NCBI GenBank assembly: GCA_963715045.1
Contig: CAVQRC010000008.1
Coordinates: forward strand, 248,001-312,000
DNA: 64,000 bases
Direction of reading: 5' to 3'
From: CAVQRC01 sp963715045
GTDB taxonomy: Bacteria; Planctomycetota; Planctomycetia; Pirellulales; Lacipirellulaceae
Below the pieces are notes generated by a model, which was given only the letters and a program-made list of their open reading frames with translations, had not been told where the DNA came from and made no database searches. The first letter of the stretch is position 1. Every line of letters starts with the position of its first letter. Positions 8,986 to 17,363 of the stretch are shown one piece after another. Made by a program: the position numbers and the translations under genes.

Positions 8986-10267
8986 CCGCGTCTCTGAGCC
9001 GAGCAAGATCTTCGAAGAAACGCGGATAGGTCTTCGCAACGCAAGCCGGGTCTTTGATCGCGACATCCGGGACGCGTAGTCCGACCAGAGACAAGGCCAT
9101 GGCCATCCGGTGATCACGATACGTCTCGATCCGAGCCCCGGTCAGTTTCCGGGGGACAATCGCGAGACCGTCGTTTCGTTCGTCGACCTCGGCTCCAAGT
9201 CGGCGTAGTTCCCGCGCGAGGTCGCCGATGCGATCGGTTTCTTTATGGCGGATATGAGCCACATTGCGAATCGTCGTCGGCCCGTCGGCGAACAAAGCCA
9301 CGGCGGCCAGGGTTTGCACCGTGTCGCTGATGGCATTCATGTCGGTATCGATTCCCCGCAGCCGGCGGCCGGTCACGGTGATGCCCCCGCTGGTCTCGGA
9401 GACCACGCAGCCCATCGCTTCGAGACAGTCGCAAAACGCCACGTCGCCCTGCAGCGACGTCCGCCGGCCGAGTCCCTGAACGGTGACGCACCCCCCCGTG
9501 ATCGCTGCCGCGGCCCAGAAGTAGCTGGCCGCCGAGGCATCTGGTTCGACCTCGTACGTACGGGCGACATACGCCTGGGGCGTGATTTCGAATTTCGAGA
9601 GTTCGTCGTTCACGCGGACGCTGACTCCGAAGGCACGCATCACTTCGAGGGTCATGCGGACGTAGGGCTGCGAAACGAGCGGTCCATCGAGTTCCACGAT
9701 GACGGATTGCTCGGCCATCGGCGCGGCCATCAGCAAGCCGCTGAGAAACTGGCTCGACACGTTTCCCCGCATTGTTGTCGGACCGCCGACCAGCCGGCTG
9801 TGGTTCACGAGTACGGGTGGGCAGTCGTCCTTGTTGACCGCTTGGGCCGACGCCCCGAGCTGATGCAGCGCCTCGAGCAGGTCGCCGATCGGCCGCTCCC
9901 GCATGCGGGGGACTCCGTCGAGGCGATAGGTGCCCGGCGAACCACTCAGGGCCGCGACCAGAAACCGCATTGAAGTGCCGCTGTTGGCGACATCGATCTC
10001 GATCGATTCGCGGGAAAACGTTCCGCCGCATCCCTCGACGGTCCATTCGGTGCCGTTCGCGGTTACCGCGACTGCGACGCCGCACGCGTCGAGGGCCTGT
10101 CGCATCACTTGGGTGTCTTCGCTATCGAGCACCCCCTTGAGACGAGAAGTTCCGACGGCCAGCGCACTGCAAACCGCGGCTCGGTTCGTGATGCTCTTGG
10201 AACCGGGCGGTCGAGTCTTGCCCACGATCGGACGCGGTGCCAGTGCGATGGGATAGGGATCGTGCAT
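8972..10267 (-). CDS. aroA: 3-phosphoshikimate 1-carboxyvinyltransferase (EPSP synthase)
   Basis: This 431-residue protein matches EPSP synthase along its full length. It transfers enolpyruvyl from PEP to shikimate-3-phosphate, the sixth step of the shikimate pathway. Visible motifs are PPGSKSITNRA at 20-30 (substrate-binding Lys/Ser/Arg), GNVSSQFLSGLL (family signature 1), HIRHKETDRI (signature 2) and YRDHRMAM near the C-terminus. The spacing in the first motif (GSKSITNRA) resembles class I enzymes, which are usually glyphosate-sensitive; that class call is tentative. ATG at 10265-10267. It is the last gene of a same-strand run with the PQQ-propeller gene 15 bases upstream. Confidence 0.96.
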   Translation of the reverse strand: MHDPYPIALAPRPIVGKTRPPGSKSITNRAAVCSALAVGTSRLKGVLDSEDTQVMRQALDACGVAVAVTANGTEWTVEGCGGTFSRESIEIDVANSGTSMRFLVAALSGSPGTYRLDGVPRMRERPIGDLLEALHQLGASAQAVNKDDCPPVLVNHSRLVGGPTTMRGNVSSQFLSGLLMAAPMAEQSVIVELDGPLVSQPYVRMTLEVMRAFGVSVRVNDELSKFEITPQAYVARTYEVEPDASAASYFWAAAAITGGCVTVQGLGRRTSLQGDVAFCDCLEAMGCVVSETSGGITVTGRRLRGIDTDMNAISDTVQTLAAVALFADGPTTIRNVAHIRHKETDRIGDLARELRRLGAEVDERNDGLAIVPRKLTGARIETYRDHRMAMALSLVGLRVPDVAIKDPACVAKTYPRFFEDLARLRDAAESP

Positions 10268-10282
10268 GGTCGGGAGCGGAGT

Positions 10283-11533
10283 TCAGCCCGCCCCGTCGCC
10301 GCTCGGAGCGACTTTCCAGAGATGCTTGTCGCTGCGAAAGTAAATCGCATCGCCGTCGCTGGCCGGAGTCGCCTGAAATCGCTCTCCGAAATCGATCTTG
10401 GCCAGCACTTTGCCCTTTTCGTCCAGGGCGATGACCGAAACCTGACCCTCGTCGTTAGCCGCATACAGCCGATTGCCGACCGCGACCGGCGTTGCCCAGT
10501 AGGCTCCGCCCAGTCGCTTCTCCCATTCGATTTTACCGGTCGCCAGATCGCCGCTCTTGAGGACTCCTGCCCGATTCACGACATACACATGTCCCTGGTG
10601 AATCACGGGGCTGGCCGTCGCCGTCGCGAGCCGATTTTCCCGCCACAGCACCTCCGGCTGGCCGCTTCCCGAAGGCAGTTGAAACGCCGTGACCCCGTTC
10701 GCCGGCGCGAGCAGAACCGAACCGATCGGACTCGCTGACGCGATCGAACTGAAACCGGCCGCGTGTGTCCACAGCGTGGCGCCGCTCGCCGGATCAATGG
10801 CCGCGATCTCCCCCCGCGACTGCAGCAGCAGCCGTTCTTCACCGGCCGCCGGATCGAGCCACGCCGTGGGCGAGCACCAATTCGATTCGGTCGGCCGACT
10901 CATGTGCCACAGGGTCTTTCCAGTGTGCTTGTCGAGCCCTTCGACGAACGAATCGCCCTGGGCCTCGACCTGTGCGACGACCGTATCGCCGACAAACACC
11001 GGGGAAGACGACATCCCCACGTCGTTGCCCGCCTTGGGATAATCCAGGGCCAGCCCGCGGTACCACTGCAGATTGCCCTCGACGTCGACACAAGCCAGAT
11101 CGCACGAACTGTACAGGGCCGCGATCAACCGCCCATCGCTGGCCGGTGTGGGAGCCGCGTTGGCCGATGTGGGGTGGCACATCGTCCGGCCGGTCGCCCA
11201 GAACTGGCGGTGCCAGACTTTGCGACCCGTCTCGGTGTCGAAGGCGATGATGTGCAGCCGATCCTGCTGCGCGCCGCTGGAGCACGTCACGATCACCCGG
11301 TCTCCAACCACGATCGGGCTGGCGGGGCCACGTCCGGGCAAATCGGCTGCCCAGGCCACGTTTTCACCCGACTCGAGCGACCACTCGACCGGTGGGGACG
11401 CATCGCCGCCGTTTCCGTTCGCCTGCGGACCGCGAAACTGAGGCCAATCGCCCTCCGCGGTGGGCACGCTGGTGAACGTCCCCACAGCAATCAGGGTCGC
11501 GATCCAACAACTCCGACTCAAGCCATCTTTCAT
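10283..11533 (-). CDS. exported PQQ-type beta-propeller protein
   Basis: From ATG 11533 this is a 416-residue protein with a Sec signal (MKDGLSRSCWIATLIAVGTFTSVPTAEG) followed at once by DWPQFRGP, the typical opening of planctomycete PQQ-binding-like repeat proteins. The rest is a seven- or eight-bladed propeller: repeated blocks such as VVGDRVIVTC, VFVGDTVVAQV, VAVGNRLYAAND, each followed by a conserved DxxTG(R/K) turn. The family includes BamB and quinoprotein dehydrogenases, but no dehydrogenase catalytic residues are clear, so a binding or scaffolding role is as likely. The longer in-frame start at 11623 is not used because it precedes the signal peptide. Confidence 0.88.
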   Translation of the reverse strand: MKDGLSRSCWIATLIAVGTFTSVPTAEGDWPQFRGPQANGNGGDASPPVEWSLESGENVAWAADLPGRGPASPIVVGDRVIVTCSSGAQQDRLHIIAFDTETGRKVWHRQFWATGRTMCHPTSANAAPTPASDGRLIAALYSSCDLACVDVEGNLQWYRGLALDYPKAGNDVGMSSSPVFVGDTVVAQVEAQGDSFVEGLDKHTGKTLWHMSRPTESNWCSPTAWLDPAAGEERLLLQSRGEIAAIDPASGATLWTHAAGFSSIASASPIGSVLLAPANGVTAFQLPSGSGQPEVLWRENRLATATASPVIHQGHVYVVNRAGVLKSGDLATGKIEWEKRLGGAYWATPVAVGNRLYAANDEGQVSVIALDEKGKVLAKIDFGERFQATPASDGDAIYFRSDKHLWKVAPSGDGAG

Positions 11534-11582
11534 GCGTATGCTTTCTCGATTCTCTGGTACTCGCCGGACACTCACGGGGTGG

Positions 11583-12713
11583 CTACTCGGTCCCATCGAC
11601 CACGCGGCCGCGAATGGCTCCACCCAATTCGTCCGTGATACGGAGCTGGAACTGCCAATCCTGAGCCCAGGACTCTTCCTGTTCGTTTTGACAGATCTTC
11701 AATAACAAAGTGTTGCGGCCCGGTTTCAGTTGCACATCGGAGATGTACTGGTCAACACTCATGCCGGCGTGATAGACGTCGTTGGTGTCCACGAGCTCAC
11801 CGTTGAGCCATACGCGGTGGCCATTGATGCACCCCAGTCGCAGTTGGGCGGCGGCACCTTCCGAGATGTCGATTTCGGTGTAGGCATACGCGGCCGCGCC
11901 CTTGTGCTTGCCGAGCGCCGCATTCAAATCGACGATTCCGCGATCGTCCTCGGTCGTGTGCGACTGCCACGCGACGGTCCCCTCGCGTCCTTCGTACTCC
12001 TGATTCAGCTCGACACCCTGTTCCGGCGGATAGACCTTCAGCAGCCCGCTTCTGCCGGTGTTATCGAACGGGCCGACGAGATGCCAGCGGGTGATGAATC
12101 CGAGGAGGCCAACCACGTCGACTTCCTCGCCCTGTTCCTTCAGACTTGTGACGCACTTTTCGATCTGATCGATATCACGGGACGCCGCCAGCGCCTGTTT
12201 CAGCAATTGCTTCTGTTGGTCGGGGGACGCGGTGTCGGCCTTTTCGAGGATTCGCGTCACGGCGTCGTATCGCAATTCGAGGCTCGTGTCGTCGAGCATC
12301 TGCTCAAGCAGCTGGTCGCGAACTTCGGGCTTGATTTCTACGATCCACTCGAACGCCAGGCGCCTTGACCGGGCGCCGTTACCGCGGTCCTCGAGATACG
12401 CGTACAGCTCGTCGAGGGGGAGCTGGGCGCCGTCGGCCAGTGTTCGCTCCGCGATCGCGTCGACAGCCGCCCGCAACCAGTTGCTGGCCAGCGGCCCGCC
12501 GCGGTCGACGGCCGACAGGATCTGTGGCAACCGCGGTGCGTCGACAGCCGCAATCCGCTGCAGCGCCGCTTGAGCCGCCTCGTGGCCCTGGCCCAGCCGG
12601 TCGACCTGCAGCACGACCTCGAGGTCGGACTCCAGGGTGGCACTCGCGGCCACACCCGGCAGGATCCCCGGCAGCAGCCCCAACAACCCGCATAAAACCG
12701 CACGCATCACCAT
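11583..12713 (-). CDS. exported protein with HEAT-like helical repeats and a C-terminal beta domain
   Basis: A 376-residue protein has a signal peptide (residues about 1-24, ending GVAASA). The first half is helical with repeats resembling HEAT-type pairs (LQRIAAVDAPRLPQIL, QLLEQMLDD). The second half is beta-rich and opens FITRWHLVGPFDNTG, a motif I associate with secreted planctomycete proteins carrying a galactose-binding-like or PA14-like C-terminal domain (hydrophobic strands plus NTLLLKICQNEQEESW). Its likely partner is the propeller gene 50 bases downstream on the same strand. No catalytic motif is visible. The function is not known. Confidence 0.75.
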   Translation of the reverse strand: MVMRAVLCGLLGLLPGILPGVAASATLESDLEVVLQVDRLGQGHEAAQAALQRIAAVDAPRLPQILSAVDRGGPLASNWLRAAVDAIAERTLADGAQLPLDELYAYLEDRGNGARSRRLAFEWIVEIKPEVRDQLLEQMLDDTSLELRYDAVTRILEKADTASPDQQKQLLKQALAASRDIDQIEKCVTSLKEQGEEVDVVGLLGFITRWHLVGPFDNTGRSGLLKVYPPEQGVELNQEYEGREGTVAWQSHTTEDDRGIVDLNAALGKHKGAAAYAYTEIDISEGAAAQLRLGCINGHRVWLNGELVDTNDVYHAGMSVDQYISDVQLKPGRNTLLLKICQNEQEESWAQDWQFQLRITDELGGAIRGRVVDGTE

Positions 12714-12870
12714 CGATCCTCGTTCGAAATCGGCATTTTCCCCGGGCGGATCGCGGCTTCAGAACTCCGCCCTGCGACTTCGCCAGAAACTTCCCCGACA
12801 GTGTAACGCAATCCAGAAACACGCGAAACGAAGCACGTTCCCCCCGCCATGCCCGCCCGATTAGAATCCC

Positions 12871-12918
12871 TGACCCCGACCCCTGACCCCTGACCCCTGA
12901 CCCCTGACCCCTGACCCC
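12871..12918. repeat. tandem heptamer array TGACCCC
   Basis: About seven head-to-tail copies of the heptamer TGACCCC (one copy shortened to six) occupy the position where a ribosome site would be, ending five bases before the ATG of the molybdoprotein gene. On the minus strand it reads GGGGTCA repeated, giving seven G4 runs, a strong G-quadruplex candidate on the template strand. No Shine-Dalgarno motif is left for the gene. Confidence 0.9.
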
Positions 12919-12923
12919 CTCCC

Positions 12924-14624
12924 ATGAAAAAGGTCACTACCGGCGGCGGCTGGCCGGCGGTCCGTTACAGCCTCGAGAAGGCCCGCGAGACGGGCGGCCT
13001 GATCAAGTTCTATCGCGCGCTGCGGAGCAAGAACGCCTGCAAGACATGTGCTCTGGGAATGGGCGGCCAGCAAGGCGGGATGGTCAACGAGGCCGGACAC
13101 TTTCCGGAAGTCTGCAAGAAGTCGATGCAGGCCATGGCGGCCGACATGCAGCCTGCCATCCCGGCTGAGTTCTTCGGGCAGCACACGATCGAGTCGCTGC
13201 GGCGGCTCACACCCCGTGCACTCGAAGCAGCCGGGAGGCTCGTCGATCCGCTGATCTATTCCCGCGCGGCGGGACGCTACGAACCCCTCGCCTGGGAACT
13301 CGCACTATCGCGAATCGTTGCGAAACTCCGTGCGACCCCCGCCGACGAGACGTTCTGGTACTTCAGCGGACGCAGCAGCAACGAAGCCGGCTTTCTGCTC
13401 CAACTGTTCGCCCGGCTCTACGGAACCAACAACGTCAATAACTGCAGCTATTATTGCCACCAGGCCAGCGGCGTCGGCCTCTCCAGCGTCACCGGGAGTG
13501 GAACCGCGACGGTCACACTCGACGATCTTGATCAGGCCGATCTGGTGTTCGTAATCGGTGGCAACCCGGCCAGCAACCATCCCCGCATGATGCGGAACCT
13601 GATGCAGCTCCGCCGCCGGGGCGGAGACGTTATCGTCATCAACCCGGTCGTCGAAACGGGACTCGTCAACTTCAGCGTTCCCAGCGATGTCCGCTCGCTG
13701 TTCTTTGGCAGTCCGATCGCGAGTCAGTATCACCAACCGCACATCGGTGGTGACCTGGCCCTGCTGACCGGGGTCGCCAAGCGGCTGCTCGAGAACGACC
13801 AGTACGACTACTCGTTTCTCACTCGACACTGCAGGGGGTGGGACAAGCTCCGCGAGCAACTCGCAGCCACGAGCTGGGACGCGATCACTCGAGGCTCGGG
13901 CCTCGAGCGGGCGGACATCGACCGGATCGCCGAGGCCTATGCAGCCGCCAGAAACGTCGTGTTCTGCTGGACAATGGGGATCACGCACCATGTGCACGGC
14001 GTCCAGAACGTACAGGCCATCGCCAACCTGGCCTTGATGCGCGGCATGGTCGGTCGTCCCGGCGCCGGGCTGCTGCCGATCCGCGGCCACTCCAATATTC
14101 AGGGGATGGGTTCGGTCGGCGTCACGCCCCAACTCAAGCAAGCCATCTTCGAGAAGCTGCAGTCCAACTACGACGTCCGGTTACCAACTACACCGGGACG
14201 CGACACGATGGCCTGCATGGAGGGTGCGGCGGCAGGTCAGCTGAAGGTCGGTTTCTGTCTGGGGGGAAATCTGTACGGGTCGAATCCTGACTCCCGTTTC
14301 GCCCACGAGGCACTCGGCAACCTCGATCTGGTCGTCTACCTGAGCACGACACTCAACACGGGCCACGCGTGGGGAACGGCGCGGGAGACGATCATCCTGC
14401 CAGTACTGGCACGCGACGAAGAGCCGCAACCGACGACCCAGGAATCGATGTTCAACTTCATCCGCCTCAGCGATGGTGGGCGGCCCAGACACGTCGGTCC
14501 CCGCAGCGAAGTGGACGTCGTGGCGACACTCGCCCAGCAGGTATTGGGGGACGTGGACGCGGGAGAAGTCCGGAATGACGGGCATCAGGCGGGAGATGTG
14601 GGCGACGGCACCACGAGCTGGTGA
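12924..14624 (+). CDS. FdhF/YdeP-type molybdopterin oxidoreductase, N-terminal part (frame-broken)
   Basis: This reads 566 residues of a molybdopterin-dinucleotide oxidoreductase of the YdeP/FdhF class. N-terminal cysteines (ACKTCALGM and PEVCKKS) could hold a cluster or metal. FYFSGRSSNEAGF-like sequence (YFSGRSSNEAGF), VIGGNPASNHPRM and GRPGAGLLPIRGHSNIQG are typical of the cofactor-binding core. Homologues end with a further domain of about 190 residues, found here in the +1-related frame (14,625-15,189). The total span of 2,266 bases is 755 codons plus one base, the length of the intact family. The start ATG directly follows the heptamer array. The substrate is unknown; YdeP members are linked to acid resistance in enteric bacteria. 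Confidence 0.85.
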   Translation: MKKVTTGGGWPAVRYSLEKARETGGLIKFYRALRSKNACKTCALGMGGQQGGMVNEAGHFPEVCKKSMQAMAADMQPAIPAEFFGQHTIESLRRLTPRALEAAGRLVDPLIYSRAAGRYEPLAWELALSRIVAKLRATPADETFWYFSGRSSNEAGFLLQLFARLYGTNNVNNCSYYCHQASGVGLSSVTGSGTATVTLDDLDQADLVFVIGGNPASNHPRMMRNLMQLRRRGGDVIVINPVVETGLVNFSVPSDVRSLFFGSPIASQYHQPHIGGDLALLTGVAKRLLENDQYDYSFLTRHCRGWDKLREQLAATSWDAITRGSGLERADIDRIAEAYAAARNVVFCWTMGITHHVHGVQNVQAIANLALMRGMVGRPGAGLLPIRGHSNIQGMGSVGVTPQLKQAIFEKLQSNYDVRLPTTPGRDTMACMEGAAAGQLKVGFCLGGNLYGSNPDSRFAHEALGNLDLVVYLSTTLNTGHAWGTARETIILPVLARDEEPQPTTQESMFNFIRLSDGGRPRHVGPRSEVDVVATLAQQVLGDVDAGEVRNDGHQAGDVGDGTTSW

Positions 14625-15189
14625 TCCTCCGGCTGGGCATCCGTTTGATTGGAAGAAGATGCGCGACACGGGCGAGATTCGACGGGCGATCGCTCAGGTC
14701 GTTCCGGGCTTTAGTCGGATTGCCGACCTCGACCAGACGGGACAGGAGTTTCACATCGCTGGTCGGATCTTTCATACGCCGCAGTTCAAGACCGACGACG
14801 GGCGGGCCCACTTGCATTCGCATCGCCTGCCCGACGTCCACGTCCTGTCCGAGAACCAGTTTCGCTTGATGACCGTCCGCAGTGAAGGACAGTTCAACAC
14901 TGTCGTCTACGAAGAATCCGATCTCTACCGAGGTGTCGAGCGGAGAGACGTGATCCTCATGCATCCGGACGACATGGCTCGACTGGGGCTGACGAACGAA
15001 GTACGCGTCAGGGTCGTCGGCGAAGCCGGTACCATGGTGGACATTCAAGCGAGGACATTTCCGGAGATCCGCCCGGGCAATGTGCTGATGTATTATCCCG
15101 AAGCCAATGTGCTGATCGGCCGCGACCTCGATCCCCGCAGCAAGACGCCGGCGTTCAAGGGATCGTGCGTGAAGATCGAGGCGATGTAG
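14625..15189 (+). CDS. FdhF/YdeP-type molybdopterin oxidoreductase, C-terminal part
   Basis: Continuing in frame 14,473-15,189, this segment carries the molydopterin-dinucleotide-binding C-terminal domain: HPFDWKKMRDTGEIRRAI, RLPDVHVLSENQFRLMT, VILMHPDDMARLGL, and NVLMYYPEANVLIGRDLDP. None of it has a start codon of its own with a good ribosome site, and it aligns by sense with the missing end of the upstream reading frame. The shift lies somewhere in 14,540-14,630; a run of five G at 14,546-14,550 is a candidate site. Either a single-base sequencing error or an inactivating insertion explains it. Confidence 0.8.
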
Positions 15190-15257
15190 GTTTGTGGGTT
15201 TGTAGGTTTGTGGGTTTGTGGGTTTGTGGGTTTGGTGGGTTGGTGGGTGGTGGGTTG
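15189..15257. repeat. tandem TTTGTGGG array after the molybdoprotein stop
   Basis: Roughly seven imperfect copies of the octamer TTTGTGGG begin at the stop codon (TAG at 15187-15189) and drift into GGTGGGTT repeats. G-runs of three on the plus strand make it a G-quadruplex candidate, telomere-like in composition. It fills the gap to the convergent secA-like gene (stop at 15265). Confidence 0.9.
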
Positions 15258-15264
15258 TCGCTGG

Positions 15265-17214
15265 CTAGCCCGGGGTGTCGAGATACGGGTCCTGGCCCAT
15301 CTGCCGCTGGACTTTCTGCCGCTCCTTCTCGTGGTAGAGCAGCGATTTGCGGTCCCGGAAATGGCGTCGTTCAATTTTCTGCTGGGCCCGGCGAAAAATC
15401 CGCTCGCGGCCTTCCAGGCGGACTTTGGTGCCGGCGTTGCGAATCCGCCTGGCCCGCTTGGGTCCGAGACCGCTTTCGAGAATCTCGTCGTCAACCGCGA
15501 GGAACTGGCGGAACGTTCCCGGATCGCCTTGCCGACCGCAGCGGCCAATCAACTGCCGATCGATCCGTTGGGCTTCGTGCAGTTCGGTACAGATCACATG
15601 CAGGCCGCCGAGCTCGGCGACTCCATCGCCGAGCTTGATGTCGGTCCCCCGCCCGGCCATGTTCGTCGCGACCGTGACCTTTCCACCCTGGCCCGCGGCG
15701 GCGACAATCTCGGCTTCACTCTCGATGTGCCGCGCGTTGAGTACCGAGTGCTCAATACTGTGCGCCGCCAGCAGTCGCGACAGGATCTCGCTCTTGTCGA
15801 TCGAGCGTGTACCGATCAGCACAGGGCGGCCCTGCTCGTGCATCGCCACCACCTCGTCCACGATCGCCTGCCACTTCTCTTCAGCGGTCGCGAAAATCTT
15901 CGCTGGCAGCCGCTCGCGGATCGGAGGGCGATTGGTCGGGATCGGCAACACGAACGTCTTGTAGATCTTCCGCAGTTCCCGAGCCGAAGTCATCGCCGTA
16001 CCGGTCATCCCCGCGAGCCGCTCGTAGCGAAGAAAGTAGTCCTGGATCGTGATCCGCGCCGCCTGGGACGTGGGGAACGTGATCTCCACGCCTTCCTTGG
16101 CCTCGATCGCCTGGTGGATGCCGGCCCGCCACTTTCGACCTTCGGCCAGCCGGCCCGTGAACTCGTCGACGATCACGATCTCGCCATCCCGCACCACGTA
16201 CTGCCGATCGCGAAACATTTCCCGCGCGACCTTGATCCCCTGCTCGACATAGTCGTAGATCGTCGACAGCGGGATTCTGCTCATCGCTTCCGGTTTGGGA
16301 ATCTCGCGGGTCAGCCGTCGGCCGCTGAGTGTCAGTTCGACCTTCCGTTCGTCGTGATCGTACTCGTAGTGTTCGTCTTCGACGTACTGATCCGCCGATT
16401 CCGACGCCCAGCGGTAGGCTTCTTTGGCGATCTCTTCGTCTTCGCCGGGCAGCGCGCTGATGATCAGCGGCGTTCGGGCTTCGTCGATCAGGATGCTGTC
16501 GGCTTCATCGACGAGCATGAAGTAAAGGTCCCGCTGAACGGGCTTCTCGTGACTTCCGGCCGCAATCTTCCCCATCATCTCGCCGAGCACGTCGCCCTGG
16601 CCTTCGGCGATTCGCCGCTTCAACAGCCGGTCGCGAAGAAAATCGAAGCCCATTTCGTTTGCGGTGCCATAGGTGACATCGGCCGCGTACGCCTTTCGCC
16701 GCTCAGCCTGCGGTTGCTGGCTCTGGATCACACCGGCCTCGAGCCCAAGAGCCTTGTAAATGGGCCTCATCCAGTCCGCGTCACGCTGGGCCAGGTAATC
16801 GTTAACGGTCGCGAGGTGGGCCCCTTTGCCTTCCAGGGCTGCCAGGTAGAGCGGAAGCGTGGCCGTGAGGGTCTTCCCTTCGCCGGTCTGCATTTCCACG
16901 ATCGCGCCGTCGATCATCGCGATCCCGCCCAGGAGTTGAACGTCGAAATGCCGCATGTTCAACAGCCGCCGACCTGCCTCGCGGACCAGGGCGAACGCCT
17001 CGGGCAGCAGCCGGTCGCGCGGCTCGCCAGCCCTGACGCGATAGCGGACTCCCAGACTCCGCTTCCGCAGATCGTATTCCGAGAGCGATTTGAGTTCCTC
17101 TTCGAATGCCGCAATCCGCGGAACGAACGATCTCCACTTGGCGAATCGCCGAACCGCGAGTCCGCTCGCAGCGGCATTGATCCTGGGCAGCGACTGGCGT
17201 TCAGCAGATGACAT
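15265..17214 (-). CDS. short SecA paralogue (preprotein translocase ATPase)
   Basis: From ATG 17214 this is 649 residues, shorter than a typical SecA of 800-1,000. It has the N-terminal DEAD-box motor: Walker A QTGEGKT at 110-116 (AIVEMQTGEGKT), VNDYLAQRD, the DEAD motif VDEADS at 235-240, the second motor domain (MAGRGTDIKLG, IGRCGRQGDPG) and LAVDDEILE. The helical scaffold/wing part is much reduced and the zinc-binding C-tail is absent. This looks like an accessory SecA (SecA2-like) with a main SecA presumably elsewhere. The longer in-frame extension to 17,367 is low-complexity and rejected. A role in exporting special substrates is inference. Confidence 0.9.
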   Translation of the reverse strand: MSSAERQSLPRINAAASGLAVRRFAKWRSFVPRIAAFEEELKSLSEYDLRKRSLGVRYRVRAGEPRDRLLPEAFALVREAGRRLLNMRHFDVQLLGGIAMIDGAIVEMQTGEGKTLTATLPLYLAALEGKGAHLATVNDYLAQRDADWMRPIYKALGLEAGVIQSQQPQAERRKAYAADVTYGTANEMGFDFLRDRLLKRRIAEGQGDVLGEMMGKIAAGSHEKPVQRDLYFMLVDEADSILIDEARTPLIISALPGEDEEIAKEAYRWASESADQYVEDEHYEYDHDERKVELTLSGRRLTREIPKPEAMSRIPLSTIYDYVEQGIKVAREMFRDRQYVVRDGEIVIVDEFTGRLAEGRKWRAGIHQAIEAKEGVEITFPTSQAARITIQDYFLRYERLAGMTGTAMTSARELRKIYKTFVLPIPTNRPPIRERLPAKIFATAEEKWQAIVDEVVAMHEQGRPVLIGTRSIDKSEILSRLLAAHSIEHSVLNARHIESEAEIVAAAGQGGKVTVATNMAGRGTDIKLGDGVAELGGLHVICTELHEAQRIDRQLIGRCGRQGDPGTFRQFLAVDDEILESGLGPKRARRIRNAGTKVRLEGRERIFRRAQQKIERRHFRDRKSLLYHEKERQKVQRQMGQDPYLDTPG

Positions 17215-17363
17215 CGCTAGGCGGGACCATCGGTTCGCGAAACTAGGGAGCAGGTGACGGCCACCAGCCGCCACGCCCAGCGACCAGCATACGTCATCGG
17301 CCGCAACGGGTTGAGAGGGCTGCCAGCAGAACCGACCGCTGCAGCAACCGAATTCGTCGAGTT

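Noticed and set aside
12871..15257. CRISPR array
   Set aside because: The tandem arrays have 7- and 8-base units with no spacers; no cas genes are present anywhere in the window.
15208..17211. 667-residue plus-strand frame covering the secA-like gene
   Set aside because: Antisense to a protein with full SecA motor motifs; the frame stays open because of GC-rich codon use.
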